Positions 38,693-50,680 of a DNA stretch of 64,000 nt are shown here, in pieces. Position numbers and translations under genes: made by a program. The DNA lies in the NCBI RefSeq assembly GCF_002142155.1, contig NZ_NASD01000014.1, positions 1-64,000 of the forward strand, given 5' to 3'. Source of the stretch: Gilliamella apis (GTDB lineage: Bacteria; Pseudomonadota; Gammaproteobacteria; Enterobacterales; Orbaceae). Position 1 is the first letter of the stretch, and the number at the start of each line of letters is the position of its first letter. The notes beneath the pieces were generated by a model that was given only the letters and a program-made list of their open reading frames with translations, made no database searches and was not told where the DNA came from.

Positions 38693-40084
38693 TTAACTTT
38701 TTTTACGCCAAGTTGTGCCGTTAGCACCGTCTTCTAAAATAATATTCATTTGATTGAGTTTATCTCGTGCCTCATCAGCTAAAGCCCAATTTTTACTAGC
38801 ACGAGCATCATTACGTTGTTTAATTAATGCTTCAATGAGTTGTGTTTCACTATCATCCTGATTACTACCTTGTAAAAACTTAACCGGATCTTGTTCAAGT
38901 AAACCAAGTACAGAAGATAAATAACGTAACTCAGCAGCAAGTTCATTGGCTAGTTGCATATCACTTTCTGCTTTAGCTTTATTTATCTCTCGAGCTAAGT
39001 CAAACAAGGTTGAATAGGCTTCTGGAGTATTGAAATCATCATTCATTGCCTGACAAAATTGTCGATAATAATCACTATCAGGTGTGTTATGTGGATAATT
39101 AGCATCGGTATCTCGTAAAGCCGTATAAAGTCTTTCTAAAGCGGTTCTAGCTTGCTTTAAATTTTCCTCGCTATAGTTAAGTTGGCTACGATAATGACCT
39201 GATAATAAAAAGTAACGCACGGTCTCGGCATCATAATGCTCTAATACATCACGAATGGTGAAAAAATTATTAAGTGATTTAGACATCTTCTCTTGGTCAA
39301 TCATCACCATACCTGAATGCATCCAGTAATTTACATATTGACCATTATGGGCACAGGTAGATTGGGCTATTTCATTTTCATGATGTGGGAACATTAAGTC
39401 AGAACCGCCACCATGGATATCAAAATGATTGCCTAATTGATGACTATTCATGGCCGAGCATTCAATATGCCAACCTGGACGGCCTTTACCCCATGGCGAA
39501 TCCCAACTCGGTTCGTTAGGTTTTGACATTTTCCAAAGCACAAAATCCATTGGATTGCGTTTTACATCAACGACATCAACTCGAGCGCCTGCTTGTAACT
39601 GTTCTAAATTTTGACGTGATAAAATACCGTAGTTAGGATCACTATCGACAGAAAACATGACATCACCGTTATCGGCGATATAAGCATGCTCTTTTTTGAT
39701 TAACTCTTCTACAAGCTCGATAATTTGCGACATATGACGAGTAGCACGAGGCTCTACATCTGGACGTTTTATATTTAGTGCGTCAAAATCGGCATACATC
39801 TCTTTTAACATGCGATCGGTTAATTCATCACAGGTTTCGCCATTTTCAAGCGCACGTTTAATGATTTTGTCATCAACATCGGTAATATTACGCACATAAG
39901 TTAGATCGTAACCTAAAAAACGTAAATAGCGAGTAACGACATCAAATGCGACAAAAGTACGACCATGGCCAATGTGGCAAAGATCATAAATGGTAACGCC
40001 ACAGACATATAGTCCAACTTTATTAGCTGTAATAGGCTGAAATATCTCTTTTTCTCGAGTTAGTGTATTAAAGATTTTTAACAT
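38693..40084 (-). CDS. cysS: Cysteinyl-tRNA synthetase
   Basis: CysS charges tRNA-Cys. The 463-residue class I enzyme has HIGH (HIGHGRT, near residue 37), the zinc ligands Cys28, the Cys of WHIECSAM and the His of HHENE, and KMSKS (near residue 269). Length and order are typical. Confidence 0.98.
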   Translation of the reverse strand: MLKIFNTLTREKEIFQPITANKVGLYVCGVTIYDLCHIGHGRTFVAFDVVTRYLRFLGYDLTYVRNITDVDDKIIKRALENGETCDELTDRMLKEMYADFDALNIKRPDVEPRATRHMSQIIELVEELIKKEHAYIADNGDVMFSVDSDPNYGILSRQNLEQLQAGARVDVVDVKRNPMDFVLWKMSKPNEPSWDSPWGKGRPGWHIECSAMNSHQLGNHFDIHGGGSDLMFPHHENEIAQSTCAHNGQYVNYWMHSGMVMIDQEKMSKSLNNFFTIRDVLEHYDAETVRYFLLSGHYRSQLNYSEENLKQARTALERLYTALRDTDANYPHNTPDSDYYRQFCQAMNDDFNTPEAYSTLFDLAREINKAKAESDMQLANELAAELRYLSSVLGLLEQDPVKFLQGSNQDDSETQLIEALIKQRNDARASKNWALADEARDKLNQMNIILEDGANGTTWRKKS

Positions 40085-40270
40085 TATTGATTACTGTTCA
40101 TGTCAGATTATGATTAATTGTTAATATAACAAAAATCAGAGTATGGCGGAATGACTTTTGCTAATCTTAAAGATTAAAAACAGTACAAATAGTGATTGTA
40201 TTAAGATTGTTTATGGTTTAATCAGTGCAGATTAAAATTGTCAGAAGAAGATTTGATTTAATTTGATATA

Positions 40271-40300
40271 AAATGACGAGTAAGTCTACTCGTCATTTTA
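40271..40300 (-). terminator. Terminator of the GlsB/YeaQ-like gene
   Basis: The 12-bp perfect stem AAAATGACGAGT/ACTCGTCATTTT with loop AAGTCT lies 10 bases downstream of the small membrane protein gene on the minus strand. Confidence 0.85.
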
Positions 40301-40310
40301 TGAAGCAATT

Positions 40311-40553
40311 TTATTTTATTAATCGATAAATATAAATCAATAAAATAGCGCCAAGAACAGAAATAAATAAACTCGGGAAGTTAAAACCAGTTACACTTCC
40401 CCAACCGAAGAATGTACTAATGTAACCACCAACTAATGCACCTGCCACGCCAAGTAGAATGGTTTTAAGCACACCAACTTGTCCTAATGGCATAAAAAAC
40501 TTAGCAATCCATCCAGCAATTAATCCTAGAATAATCCAGCTTAAAATACCCAT
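40311..40553 (-). CDS. GlsB/YeaQ/YmgE-family small membrane protein
   Basis: This 80-residue protein has three hydrophobic helices with Gly-rich faces (LGLIAGWIAKFFMP, LLGVAGALVGGYIS). It belongs to the transglycosylase-associated (GlsB/YeaQ/YmgE) family, which is often stress-induced and of unknown biochemical role. An AGGAAACT ribosome binding site precedes it. It forms a single-gene unit. Confidence 0.88.
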   Translation of the reverse strand: MGILSWIILGLIAGWIAKFFMPLGQVGVLKTILLGVAGALVGGYISTFFGWGSVTGFNFPSLFISVLGAILLIYIYRLIK

Positions 40554-40863
40554 GATAGTTTCCTTCGTCTAATTAAGTTAAAAGTTACTTTTTGTATAGC
40601 TTAAAACATATTGCAGATGAAAATAATCGTTGTGAAAGATATAACTAATTAATAAAACGTAAAATTTACAGCTTTAAAAAAATTGTTATCAAAGAAAGAA
40701 GAAAAATGATTAATACTTAGAACTGTGTGTAGCCATAGATGTATGTCTAGGTCATTACCAACAACCTTTCATACAAATATTAAGTGTAGTTTACAATTAT
40801 TTTTTCAAATATTCTAGAAATTTTTAGTACTGCTTAAGTGAAGATTTATATCATCATTTGCTA
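40554..40863. other. AT-rich intergenic region without recognised gene
   Basis: This stretch between the end of lysC and the start of the GlsB-like gene holds the latter's promoter region. No ORF or RNA was recognised. Confidence 0.4.
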
Positions 40864-40885
40864 GGAGCGATAATATAATCGCTCC
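40864..40885 (-). terminator. Hairpin after lysC
   Basis: GGAGCGAT/ATCGCTCC (8 bp) with loop AATATA lies 11 bases downstream of the lysC stop. The stem is GC-rich but lacks a T-tract. Confidence 0.55.
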
Positions 40886-40895
40886 CGTTAAGTCG

Positions 40896-42257
40896 TTATT
40901 CAAAAATAGTTTTGTGTAAAACTTTGATCACATCTTCTGCATCATTACTTCGTGCTAGTAAGCAAAGATTATGCGTGCTAGCGCCATAACAACATAGACG
41001 AATAATGAAATCATCTAAAGCTCCGAAAACTTCTTTCGCAATACCTTTAGTTGTGGTCAGATTATTACCAATTATAGCAATCAGCGCTAAATCTTCTTCA
41101 ACTTCAACATGGCAAACCGTTGATAACTCATCAAATAACGCTTTAGTTAATAAGCTATTGCCATTGGTATTTGTGCCTGTGGTATCAATGGTTAATGCAA
41201 TGCTGACTTCAGAGGTTGTTACCAAATCGACCGAGATATTGTGTTTAGCCAATATAGTAAATACATTCGCTAAAAAGCCTTGTGCATGTAGCATATTTAA
41301 ACTGGTTAAGGTTAATAATGTCTGTTGACGACGGAGTGCTAATGCTCTGAACGAAGGTAATGATGACTTAATACTATGAGTATTATAGACAATAGTTCCT
41401 CCGTCTTGTGGTGCTTTGCTTGAGCCGACAAATACCGGAATATTGCTACGCACAGCTGGTACTAATGTTGCTGGGTGTAAAACTTTAGCTCCAAAAGTGG
41501 CCATTTCAGCGGCTTCGGCAAATGATATTTCATCAATACGTTTTGCTCCAGAAGTGATGCGAGGATCGGTGGTATAAATACCAGCAACATCGGTCCAGAT
41601 ATCAATTTGGGTAGCATTTAACGCTTCGCCAAGTAAGGCTGCGGTATAATCGCTTCCACCACGCCCCAAAGTTGTGGTTTTACCTGAACTTTCACTACCA
41701 ATAAAGCCTTGAGTAACCACGATAGTTTCTGGATTGAGTGATTTTAAATGGGCGCAACAAAGTTGTTTAATTTCGTCTATTTTCGGTACTGCTTTACCAA
41801 ATTTATCATCAGTGCGCATTACTTTACGGACATCAAACCAAATGGCATTTTTTTGTTTTTCTTTTAATATTTCGACAAATAGTTTTGATGACATGATTTC
41901 GCCATAACTGACTAATTCATCCGTCAGCGCAGGGGAGGTAGCTAAACTTGCGGCTTCTGATAACGAAGCGATATTGGCAATTATTTGGTCAATTTCAGTG
42001 CGTAGAGCTTGATTTTCAGGTAGATTTTCTAAGATATTATATTGAATTGATTGAATTTTGGCGATGTGTTTTGCTCTGACATTGGCATCACGACCTTCAG
42101 CTAATGCTACCAATAAATTGGTTATACCTGCTGAGGCAGATAATACGACTACTTTGACATTAGGATTAGCTAGAACAATATTAGCACTGTTGACCATTGC
42201 TGGGTAATCTGCAACGCTAGTACCACCGAATTTAGCAATTATAAATGATGTTTCCAT
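40896..42257 (-). CDS. lysC: Lysine-sensitive aspartokinase III
   Basis: LysC phosphorylates aspartate, the first step to lysine, threonine and methionine. The 453-residue monofunctional kinase has KFGGTSVAD (residues 9-17), the GRGGSDYTAALLG motif and two C-terminal ACT domains for lysine inhibition. A lysine riboswitch precedes it, so expression and activity are both under lysine control. Confidence 0.96.
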   Translation of the reverse strand: METSFIIAKFGGTSVADYPAMVNSANIVLANPNVKVVVLSASAGITNLLVALAEGRDANVRAKHIAKIQSIQYNILENLPENQALRTEIDQIIANIASLSEAASLATSPALTDELVSYGEIMSSKLFVEILKEKQKNAIWFDVRKVMRTDDKFGKAVPKIDEIKQLCCAHLKSLNPETIVVTQGFIGSESSGKTTTLGRGGSDYTAALLGEALNATQIDIWTDVAGIYTTDPRITSGAKRIDEISFAEAAEMATFGAKVLHPATLVPAVRSNIPVFVGSSKAPQDGGTIVYNTHSIKSSLPSFRALALRRQQTLLTLTSLNMLHAQGFLANVFTILAKHNISVDLVTTSEVSIALTIDTTGTNTNGNSLLTKALFDELSTVCHVEVEEDLALIAIIGNNLTTTKGIAKEVFGALDDFIIRLCCYGASTHNLCLLARSNDAEDVIKVLHKTIFE

Positions 42258-42334
42258 GGATTCCTCATATTAAAAATTCTTATTTTTAACAGAGATAGAG
42301 CGGGCATGTCTTACTACCGTTTAAAAAACACATA

Positions 42335-42503
42335 CCGTGAAGCGCTCCACCTGTTAGGGTGACAACCCAAGGGATTCAGCCCTTGTAGCCGATTCAATTG
42401 CTTTCTGGAATAACAATCAAACCTCGGCATTACACCCCATTAATCATCTCTTTACGGCTCCAGTTCCTAAAATGATCTACCTGAGTAATGCGCCTCTTCT
42501 TTT
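42335..42503 (-). promoter_or_regulatory. Lysine riboswitch (L box) controlling lysC
   Basis: Read on the minus strand, the leader contains the conserved blocks AGAAGAGGCGC, GGAGCC, GGGGTGTAATGCCGAGG, AATCGGCTACAAGGGCTGAA, TCCCTTGGGTTGTCACC and GGTGGAGCGCTTC, in the order of the enterobacterial lysC L box. The five-way junction arms are easily drawn. It ends about 80 bases before the lysC start (GAGG just before ATG), so regulation may act on translation or by termination. Confidence 0.95.
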
Positions 42504-42617
42504 TTTTGTAATATTGGTTACAAAATCAGTGTCATATAGGATTAACGATTTAACCAAGTGTGTCAATAGCCTAAATATTAAAAAAAATTATCGGTCTGGC
42601 TTAAAATAAATTGTTTT

Positions 42618-43076
42618 TTATAAGCTTCGCTCAAATAATTCAATAATAGTTTGATACAGTTTCTTAACCGAACAATCTTTAGTCGGAGTGCTAAAAATTG
42701 TATCATCACCTGCAATGGAGCCTAAAATCCCTTCTGATTTACCAATTGAATCTAACAATCTAGCAATCAGTTGCGCAGCTCCCGGACTGGTACGGATAAC
42801 GACCATTGAACTATTGTAATCAATATCTAATACTAAATTCTTTAGTGGACTACTGGTGGTTGGTACGCTCATTTCGGCTGGTAAGCAGTAAACCATTTCA
42901 GATTTTGCATTGCGAGTTCTTACTGCGCCAAATTTGGTTAACATTCGAGATACTTTGGACTGATTTATATTATCAAATCCTTGTTCCTGTAAGGCCTGTA
43001 CGATACCTATCTGAGAACTAAACTTTTCTTGTAATAACATTTCTTTAAAAGTTTTAGTGAGATCATTTTGTTTCAT
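42618..43076 (-). CDS. argR: Arginine repressor ArgR
   Basis: This 152-residue protein has the N-terminal winged helix (residues 1-75, [20 protein letters not shown]) and the C-terminal hexamerisation domain with the arginine-binding GTSPGAA-like motif (here [15 protein letters not shown]) and [10 protein letters not shown]. ArgR represses arginine biosynthesis and acts in cer-type recombination. It is monocistronic, divergent from nothing on the plus strand. Confidence 0.96.
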   Translation of the reverse strand: MKQNDLTKTFKEMLLQEKFSSQIGIVQALQEQGFDNINQSKVSRMLTKFGAVRTRNAKSEMVYCLPAEMSVPTTSSPLKNLVLDIDYNSSMVVIRTSPGAAQLIARLLDSIGKSEGILGSIAGDDTIFSTPTKDCSVKKLYQTIIELFERSL

Positions 43077-43273
43077 ACTGTTCCTTTAAATTAAATTTAT
43101 GACCAATTACGCCAATAGCGTTTATTAATCATATTAACTAGTTATCTAAAATTATCTAATTATAATCTTAAATAATGTCATTATTGGCCATTAAGGTAAT
43201 ATTGCTATTATCAATCTTACCTGCACGGTTAAAAATATTTATTTACATAATTATGCATGATGTTTGCATAAAA

Positions 43274-43852
43274 TTAAAGGTTAGATTTGCTAGCATTTTT
43301 CGGTCGAAAAGCTTGAACAACATGATTATGAGTTTCGATATAAGGGCCATCTAATAAATCAATACAGTATGGAACACTGGCGAAGATACCTGTAACAATA
43401 GTATTTCCTTGATCATCTTTCACGCCTTCAAGGGTTTCTTTAATTGATTTAGGCCTGCCAGGTAAGTTTAAAATTAAACATTTTTTTCTAATGACACCGA
43501 CTTGTCTAGATAAAATTGCTGTAGGAACAAAATGCAAACTAATTTGCCGCATTTGTTCACCAAAACCAGGCATTAATCGGTCAGCAATTGCTAAGGTTGC
43601 ATTTGGTGTAACATCTCTAATTGCTGGCCCAGTACCGCCTGTGGTTAATATAAGGTGGCATTGCAACTTATCTACCAATTCGCATAAAGTTTCTTCAATG
43701 ATTAGTTGTTCATCAGGAATAATACGTTGTTCAGTAATAAATGGTGTTTTTAAGGCTGTTTGTAACCATGATAACAATGCTGGAATACCCTCATCTTGAT
43801 AAATACCTTGTGATGCTCTATCTGATACTGAAACCAAACCAATTTTGACCAT
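43274..43852 (-). CDS. mog: Molybdopterin adenylyltransferase Mog
   Basis: Mog activates molybdopterin by adenylation before molybdenum insertion. The 192-residue protein has the MoaB/Mog-fold motifs VSVSDRAS, ILTTGGTGPAIRDVTP and NLPGRPKSIKETL. It implies molybdenum-cofactor enzymes elsewhere in the genome. Confidence 0.94.
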   Translation of the reverse strand: MVKIGLVSVSDRASQGIYQDEGIPALLSWLQTALKTPFITEQRIIPDEQLIIEETLCELVDKLQCHLILTTGGTGPAIRDVTPNATLAIADRLMPGFGEQMRQISLHFVPTAILSRQVGVIRKKCLILNLPGRPKSIKETLEGVKDDQGNTIVTGIFASVPYCIDLLDGPYIETHNHVVQAFRPKNASKSNL

Positions 43853-44002
43853 AACCTCTAATCCTTAATCTTATATTTATCTAATAATTATATTGTTAGC
43901 CTTGAAAATTGAATTATTCTAAAAATCATAACAATATTGTCGATCGGCTAAACATGATATCATATTATATAAATAACAAATTAAGGATTTAGGATTCATT
44001 TT

Positions 44003-44941
44003 ATGTCATCAATGCCCGCACTAGAGCTCATAGCGCTCAAGAAAAAATATAAAAATGGTGTAGAAGCATTAAAAGGAATTAATTTAACCGTACAAGCAGG
44101 GGATTTTTATGCTTTGCTCGGCCCTAATGGTGCCGGTAAATCAACCACCATTGGTATAATTAGTTCATTAGTTACCAAAACCTCTGGGCAGGTTAAAATC
44201 TTTGGATATGATTTAGACAACGATGTTGTTAATGCAAAAAGGCAATTAGGTCTGGTCCCGCAGGAGTTCAACTTTAATCAATTTGAAGAAGTACTCCAGA
44301 TTGTTACCAATCAAGGTGGTTACTATGGATTGCCACGCAAATTAGCATTGCAACGAGCTGAAAAGTATTTGCGTATTTTAGATTTGTGGGATAAAAGACA
44401 TAGTCGGGCAAATATGTTATCAGGCGGAATGAAAAGACGGCTAATGATCGCTAGAGCTTTGGTTCATGAACCAAAATTATTAATTCTAGATGAGCCTACC
44501 GCCGGGGTTGATATTGAAGTACGTCGTTCTATGTGGGAATTTCTCCGCGAGATTAATCAACAAGGTATTACTATTATATTAACCACCCACTATTTGGAAG
44601 AAGCAGAAATGCTCTGCCGTCATATTGGTATTATTCAGCATGGAGAATTAATCGCTAACTCATCAATGCGTGATCTGCTAGCAAAAAGTCAATCCGAAAC
44701 AATCATCATTGATTATGTACCAACAGCTATACCAATCTCTCTTCAAGGCTATCATTATACCGAGGTCGAATCGGGAATGTTAGAAGTCAGTGTAGATAAA
44801 CAACATGGACTTAATCAGTTGTTTGAACAACTCAATCAACAAAACATAAAAGTAATTAGTGTTCGTAATAAAGCTAATCGATTAGAAGAATTATTTGTAG
44901 ATTTGGTGCGCAATGATACTAAAGGAGCTATTGATGAATAA
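44003..44941 (+). CDS. yadG: ABC transporter ATP-binding protein YadG
   Basis: This 312-residue ATPase has Walker A GPNGAGKSTT (about residue 38), signature LSGGMKRRLMIARAL and Walker B LLILDEPTAGVD. It is paired with the permease YadH downstream in an ABC-2 type exporter of unknown substrate. The 3' end overlaps the yadH start by 8 bases. Confidence 0.93.
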   Translation: MSSMPALELIALKKKYKNGVEALKGINLTVQAGDFYALLGPNGAGKSTTIGIISSLVTKTSGQVKIFGYDLDNDVVNAKRQLGLVPQEFNFNQFEEVLQIVTNQGGYYGLPRKLALQRAEKYLRILDLWDKRHSRANMLSGGMKRRLMIARALVHEPKLLILDEPTAGVDIEVRRSMWEFLREINQQGITIILTTHYLEEAEMLCRHIGIIQHGELIANSSMRDLLAKSQSETIIIDYVPTAIPISLQGYHYTEVESGMLEVSVDKQHGLNQLFEQLNQQNIKVISVRNKANRLEELFVDLVRNDTKGAIDE

Positions 44942-45704
44942 TTTATATTGGATTGCCTTAAAAAGTATTTGGCGTAAAGAAGTTAACCGATTTTTAAGAA
45001 TTTGGCTGCAAACATTGATTCCTCCTGTTATTACCATGTCACTGTATTTTATTATTTTTGGTAATCTAATCGGCTCACGTGTTGGTGACATGGGTGGCTT
45101 TAGTTATATGGCATTTATTGTGCCCGGTCTAATTATGATGTCGGTTATTACCAATTCATATACTAATGTCTGCTCTTCATTTTTTAGTGCAAAATTCCAA
45201 CGTAATATTGAAGAAATACTTGTTGCTCCGGTTCCTACTCATATTATTATTTGGGGATATGTAGGTGGCGGTGTCATGCGCGGTATATTGACAGGTATAT
45301 TGGTCACAATTGTGTCGTTATTCTTTGTTCGATACCAAGTTTATTCATGGCCATTTGTTATTTTTACCTTATTATTAACCTCAATTTTATTTTCCTTAGC
45401 CGGCTTGCTAAATGCCGTATTTGCAAAATCCTTTGATGATATAAGTATTATTCCCACCTTTGTGCTAACTCCGTTAACTTATTTAGGTGGCGTTTTTTAT
45501 TCAATCACCATGTTACCCACTTTTTGGCAATGGGTTTCTAAAGTCAATCCAATTGTTTATATGATTAATGGATTTCGATATGGTTTTTTAGGCACTAGTG
45601 ATGTCTCTTTAGTGATCACTTTTGCAATGCTGTTACTTTTTGTGGCTACTTTATATTTTATCGCGTGGCGAGTTATTGAAAGTGGAAGGGGACTCAGGAG
45701 TTAG
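44934..45704 (+). CDS. yadH: ABC-2 type permease YadH
   Basis: This 256-residue six-helix permease matches YadH throughout (WRKEVNRFLRIWLQTLIPPVITM, FGNLIGSRVGDM, KFQRNIEEILVAPVPTH, LTPLTYLGGVFYS). I choose the ATG at 44934: AAGGAG at 44922 precedes it and the N-terminus MNNLYWIALKSIW then fits the family. A longer frame from 44913 lies within yadG without its own ribosome binding site. Confidence 0.93.
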   Translation: MNNLYWIALKSIWRKEVNRFLRIWLQTLIPPVITMSLYFIIFGNLIGSRVGDMGGFSYMAFIVPGLIMMSVITNSYTNVCSSFFSAKFQRNIEEILVAPVPTHIIIWGYVGGGVMRGILTGILVTIVSLFFVRYQVYSWPFVIFTLLLTSILFSLAGLLNAVFAKSFDDISIIPTFVLTPLTYLGGVFYSITMLPTFWQWVSKVNPIVYMINGFRYGFLGTSDVSLVITFAMLLLFVATLYFIAWRVIESGRGLRS

Positions 45705-45724
45705 ATTAATCTGGATAAAGCTAA

Positions 45725-45746
45725 ACCGCCGATCAATGTCGGCGGT
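45725..45746. terminator. Hairpin between yadH and eda
   Basis: The 8-bp stem ACCGCCGA/TCGGCGGT with loop TCAATG lies between convergent genes. The same stem core (CCGCCGA/TCGGCGG) occurs between mreB and mreC. Confidence 0.7.
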
Positions 45747-45756
45747 AAGGTAAAAC

Positions 45757-46395
45757 CTATTTTGCACCGGCAACGGCTTCTTTTGCCATTTCAGTAATTT
45801 TAGCAAAATCACCTTTAGCAATCGCATCGGTAGGGATAAACCAAGTTCCACCTACACAAAGGACATTATCAAGTGCTAAATAATCACGATAGTTTTTCGG
45901 ATTCACACCGCCAGTTGGGCAGAACTTCATATAACCACAAGGACCAGCAAAAGCTTTCAGTGCCGCAACACCGCCATTGATTTCTGCTGGAAAGAATTTT
46001 AATGCAGTCAAACCATATTCTTGCGCAGTTAATAATTCTGAAATTGTTGCTATTCCTGGAATAACAGGAACTGTCCCTTCAACTGCTGCTTTTAAAATAG
46101 AATCAGTAATACCCGGAGTGATGATAAATTCCACGCCTGCTTCAGTTGCTTGTTTAAGTTGTTCAACAGTGGTTACTGTTCCTGCACCAACTACAGCTTC
46201 AGGTACTTCCTTGATAATTTTTTTAATGGCATCAAGTGCACATTCAGTTCTTAGTGTAACTTCTAGAACTTTAACTCCTCCAGCAATTAATGCTTTTGCT
46301 AATGGAACAGCATCTTCTAGACGTTCAATAACAATAACTGGTACAACAGGGCCTAATGTTAAAATTTCTTCAGCAGTTTTTTTCCAACTCTTCAT
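45757..46395 (-). CDS. eda: KDPG/KHG aldolase
   Basis: Eda cleaves 2-keto-3-deoxy-6-phosphogluconate to pyruvate and glyceraldehyde 3-phosphate. The 212-residue TIM-barrel protein has the Schiff-base Lys in [14 protein letters not shown], the Glu of the EVTLRT motif and the phosphate loop [10 protein letters not shown]. The edd gene is not adjacent, so the role may be Entner-Doudoroff or uronate degradation. Confidence 0.96.
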   Translation of the reverse strand: MKSWKKTAEEILTLGPVVPVIVIERLEDAVPLAKALIAGGVKVLEVTLRTECALDAIKKIIKEVPEAVVGAGTVTTVEQLKQATEAGVEFIITPGITDSILKAAVEGTVPVIPGIATISELLTAQEYGLTALKFFPAEINGGVAALKAFAGPCGYMKFCPTGGVNPKNYRDYLALDNVLCVGGTWFIPTDAIAKGDFAKITEMAKEAVAGAK

Positions 46396-46430
46396 ATGCG
46401 TTACCTATACTTTATTTACTTCTATACAGC

Positions 46431-46460
46431 AATAAGCCCTCAAAGTGGTGAGGGCTTATT
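46431..46460. terminator. Terminator after accC
   Basis: The 11-bp stem AATAAGCCCTC/GAGGGCTTATT with loop AAAGTGGT lies between accC (ends 46462) and eda (starts 46395), both on the minus strand. The T-run is better on the plus strand (TTATTTTTA). Confidence 0.75.
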
Positions 46461-46461
46461 T

Positions 46462-47814
46462 TTACTCATAAATACCTAATTTCTTTTCTAAATAATGAAT
46501 GTTTGTGCCACCTTTCATGAAGCCTTCATCATTCATAATTTCTATATGAAGTTCGATATTGGTTTTTATTCCATCAATAACCAGTTCTGCTAATGCATTT
46601 TTCATGCGGGCAATGGCGACGTCTCGGGTCTCTCCATAAGCGATTAACTTACCAATCATTGAATCATAATAAGGCGGAACCGCATAACCAGCATAAATAT
46701 GAGATTCCCAACGAATACCAAACCCACCTGGTGCATGGAAGCGAGTGATTTTACCCGGAGATGGCATAAACGTTTTTGGATCTTCAGCATTTATTCGACA
46801 TTCAATGGCATGACCTTTAATTTCAATATCGTCTTGCTTGATAGATAAAGGTTGTCCTGCAGCAATAAGAATCTGCTCACGAATTAGATCAACGCCTGTC
46901 ACCATTTCAGTAACTGGATGTTCTACTTGAATACGGGTATTCATTTCAATGAAATAGAATTCACCATTTTCAAATAAAAATTCAAAAGTACCTGCACCAC
47001 GATAACCAATCTCAATACATGCATTTACACAACGTTCGCCGATAAATTTACGCATTTTCGGTGTGATGCCGACAGCCGGTGCTTCTTCAACGACTTTTTG
47101 ATGGCGTCGTTGCATTGAACAGTCACGCTCACCTAAGTAAACGGCATGACCTTGACCATCAGATAGCACTTGAATTTCAATATGACGAGGGTTTTCAAGG
47201 AATTTTTCCATATAAACCATGTCATTATTAAACGCTGTTTTTGCTTCAAGTTTAGTCATTTTGATTGATTGTTCGAGCTCTTTTTCTTCTCGAACAATAC
47301 GCATTCCGCGGCCACCACCACCGCCAGATGCTTTAATAATCACTGGATAACCAATTTTCTTTGCAATCTCTTTGTTGGTATCCATATTGCTACCAAGTGG
47401 ACCATCAGAACCAGGAACACATGGTACACCGGCTTTTTTCATTGCTTCAATTGCCGATACTTTATCGCCCATTAAGCGGATAGTATCTGGTTTTGGACCA
47501 ATAAATATAAAGCCAGAACGTTCGACTTGTTCAGCAAAGTCAGCATTTTCAGATAAAAAACCATATCCTGGATGAATAGCGGCTGCGCCAGTTACTTCGG
47601 CAGCAGAAATTAAGGCTGGGATATTAAGATAACTTTTTGCAGAAGCTGCTGGACCAATACAAACCGTTTCGTCTGCAAGTAAAACATGTTTTAAATCTTT
47701 ATCTGCCGAAGAGTGAACAGCGACAGTTTTAATTCCAAGTTCTTTACATGCTCGTAAGATGCGAAGAGCAATTTCTCCGCGGTTAGCAATAAGAATTTTA
47801 TCAAGCATATTCAA
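46462..47814 (-). CDS. accC: Acetyl-CoA carboxylase biotin carboxylase subunit
   Basis: AccC carboxylates biotin on AccB with ATP and bicarbonate, the first step of fatty acid synthesis. The 450-residue ATP-grasp enzyme has [14 protein letters not shown], the catalytic region [18 protein letters not shown] and RINAEDP. It follows accB by 35 bases. Confidence 0.98.
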   Translation of the reverse strand: MNMLDKILIANRGEIALRILRACKELGIKTVAVHSSADKDLKHVLLADETVCIGPAASAKSYLNIPALISAAEVTGAAAIHPGYGFLSENADFAEQVERSGFIFIGPKPDTIRLMGDKVSAIEAMKKAGVPCVPGSDGPLGSNMDTNKEIAKKIGYPVIIKASGGGGGRGMRIVREEKELEQSIKMTKLEAKTAFNNDMVYMEKFLENPRHIEIQVLSDGQGHAVYLGERDCSMQRRHQKVVEEAPAVGITPKMRKFIGERCVNACIEIGYRGAGTFEFLFENGEFYFIEMNTRIQVEHPVTEMVTGVDLIREQILIAAGQPLSIKQDDIEIKGHAIECRINAEDPKTFMPSPGKITRFHAPGGFGIRWESHIYAGYAVPPYYDSMIGKLIAYGETRDVAIARMKNALAELVIDGIKTNIELHIEIMNDEGFMKGGTNIHYLEKKLGIYE

Positions 47815-47849
47815 TCTCTTAATCGTCTAAGTTAATAAATAATTTCTGA

Positions 47850-48305
47850 TTATTCAATAATGAATAGCGGTTGATCGAATTCAACTGGTTGACCATTTTC
47901 AACTAAAATAGCTTTAATAGTCCCTGCTTTTTCTGATTCAATTTGGTTCATCATTTTCATCGCTTCAACAATGCAAAGTACATCACCAACATTTACCGAT
48001 TGGCCGACTTCAACAAATGCTTTCGATTCCGGACTAGGGGTACGATAAAATGTACCAACCATTGGTGATTTTATTGTGGTACCATTAATTGTATTGGTAT
48101 CTGCGATGACTTCTGCTTCAACAGTTGGAGCAACCACAACAGGAGCTGGTTGAGGAATTTGAATATTTTGCACTGGCGCAGAATAGTTTGCCGCAGGCAT
48201 AGATCGACTAATTCGAACTGATTCTTCACCTTCAGAAATTTCAAGTTCAGAAATACCTGACTCTTCTACTAATTCAATTAACTTTTTAATTTTGCGTATA
48301 TCCAT
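47850..48305 (-). CDS. accB: Biotin carboxyl carrier protein
   Basis: This 151-residue protein has an N-terminal AccB helix ([17 protein letters not shown]), a Pro/Ala/Val-rich linker (about residues 35-75) and a biotinyl domain with EAMKMMN carrying the biotinylated Lys. It is the first gene of accBC. Confidence 0.97.
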   Translation of the reverse strand: MDIRKIKKLIELVEESGISELEISEGEESVRISRSMPAANYSAPVQNIQIPQPAPVVVAPTVEAEVIADTNTINGTTIKSPMVGTFYRTPSPESKAFVEVGQSVNVGDVLCIVEAMKMMNQIESEKAGTIKAILVENGQPVEFDQPLFIIE

Positions 48306-49722
<1,417 letters not shown>

Positions 49723-49763
49723 CGTTAAATAATTACTAATAAGTAACCAACTATTTCATTTTA

Positions 49764-49784
49764 TCCGCCGACATTGTCGGCGGA
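49764..49784 (+). terminator. GC-rich hairpin between mreB and mreC
   Basis: The 9-bp perfect stem TCCGCCGAC/GTCGGCGGA with a 3-base loop (ATT) lies in the 115-base gap after mreB. There is no T-tract, so it is more likely a partial terminator or an mRNA end-stabiliser than a full stop. Confidence 0.6.
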
Positions 49785-49837
49785 GTCATATATTAGAATA
49801 GTTAACTACTTAGTATATAACAGGTAAATACTGAACA

Positions 49838-50680
49838 ATGAAATTACTTTTTTCTAAACGTTCGCCTCTGAGTGTACAACTATTTATTGCGCTAACACTT
49901 GCTCTGACGCTAATGGTATTAGATATTAATTATCGTCCTTTTAAAGAGATTCGTTATTACTTAGATACCATAATTTCACCACTCTATAATGTTTCAAACG
50001 CACCAAAATCATCATTTGACTCTCTTTATGAAATGTCAAAAACACAAGAAGCGTTAGTTAATGAAAATAGCAAATTGCAAGAAACGTTAATGCAACAGAA
50101 AAGTGATCTACTACTACTTGAACATTTGAAACATGAAAATGATCGCCTAAGAGGATTATTAGGTTCTCCATTAAGACATGATGAACACAAAATGGCTGCT
50201 CAAGTTTTATTAGCTGATACTGATCCTTATGTTTACCAAGTTGTGATCAATAAAGGTGCAAATAATGGTGTTTATGTTGGTCAACCAGTCGTAGATGAGA
50301 AAGGAATTGTTGGACAAATTTATCAAACGGCGCAATCAACCAGCCGTGCGATATTAGTTTGTGATTATCAACATGCAATTCCTGTGCAAGTACTAAGAAA
50401 TGATATTTCTATGGTAGCAGTTGGTAATGGATGTAGTAATGATTTAACCCTTGATTTTTTACCTAATAATGTTGATATCAAAGTTGGTGATGTTTTAGTT
50501 ACTTCTGGACTTGATGGTCGCTTCCCTGAAGGCTATCCAGTGGCTGTGGTAAGCTCAGTCAAACTTGATATTAGTGATTCAACCCCAATTATTTCTGCTA
50601 CACCTACAGCGGATTTAAAACGTTTACGCTATTTATTATTACTATGGGGCGAACAAGGAGTAAAACATGAGGGGGAATAG
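49838..50680 (+). CDS. mreC: Rod shape-determining protein MreC
   Basis: MreC is a bitopic membrane protein that activates the elongasome. The 280-residue protein has a transmembrane helix at about residues 13-33, a coiled coil at about 65-110 and a periplasmic beta domain (VVINKGANNGVYVGQPVVDEKGIVGQI). The 3' end overlaps mreD by 14 bases. Confidence 0.96.
   Translation: MKLLFSKRSPLSVQLFIALTLALTLMVLDINYRPFKEIRYYLDTIISPLYNVSNAPKSSFDSLYEMSKTQEALVNENSKLQETLMQQKSDLLLLEHLKHENDRLRGLLGSPLRHDEHKMAAQVLLADTDPYVYQVVINKGANNGVYVGQPVVDEKGIVGQIYQTAQSTSRAILVCDYQHAIPVQVLRNDISMVAVGNGCSNDLTLDFLPNNVDIKVGDVLVTSGLDGRFPEGYPVAVVSSVKLDISDSTPIISATPTADLKRLRYLLLLWGEQGVKHEGE

Noticed and set aside
43230-43256. ARG-box-like sequence (ATTATGCATGATGTTTGCATAA) near argR
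   Set aside because: It lies at the 3' end of mog, about 170 bases from the argR start, and matches the ARG box pair poorly.
44913-44933. Upstream start for yadH
   Set aside because: The extra residues lie inside yadG, have no ribosome binding site, and the family N-terminus matches the ATG at 44934.
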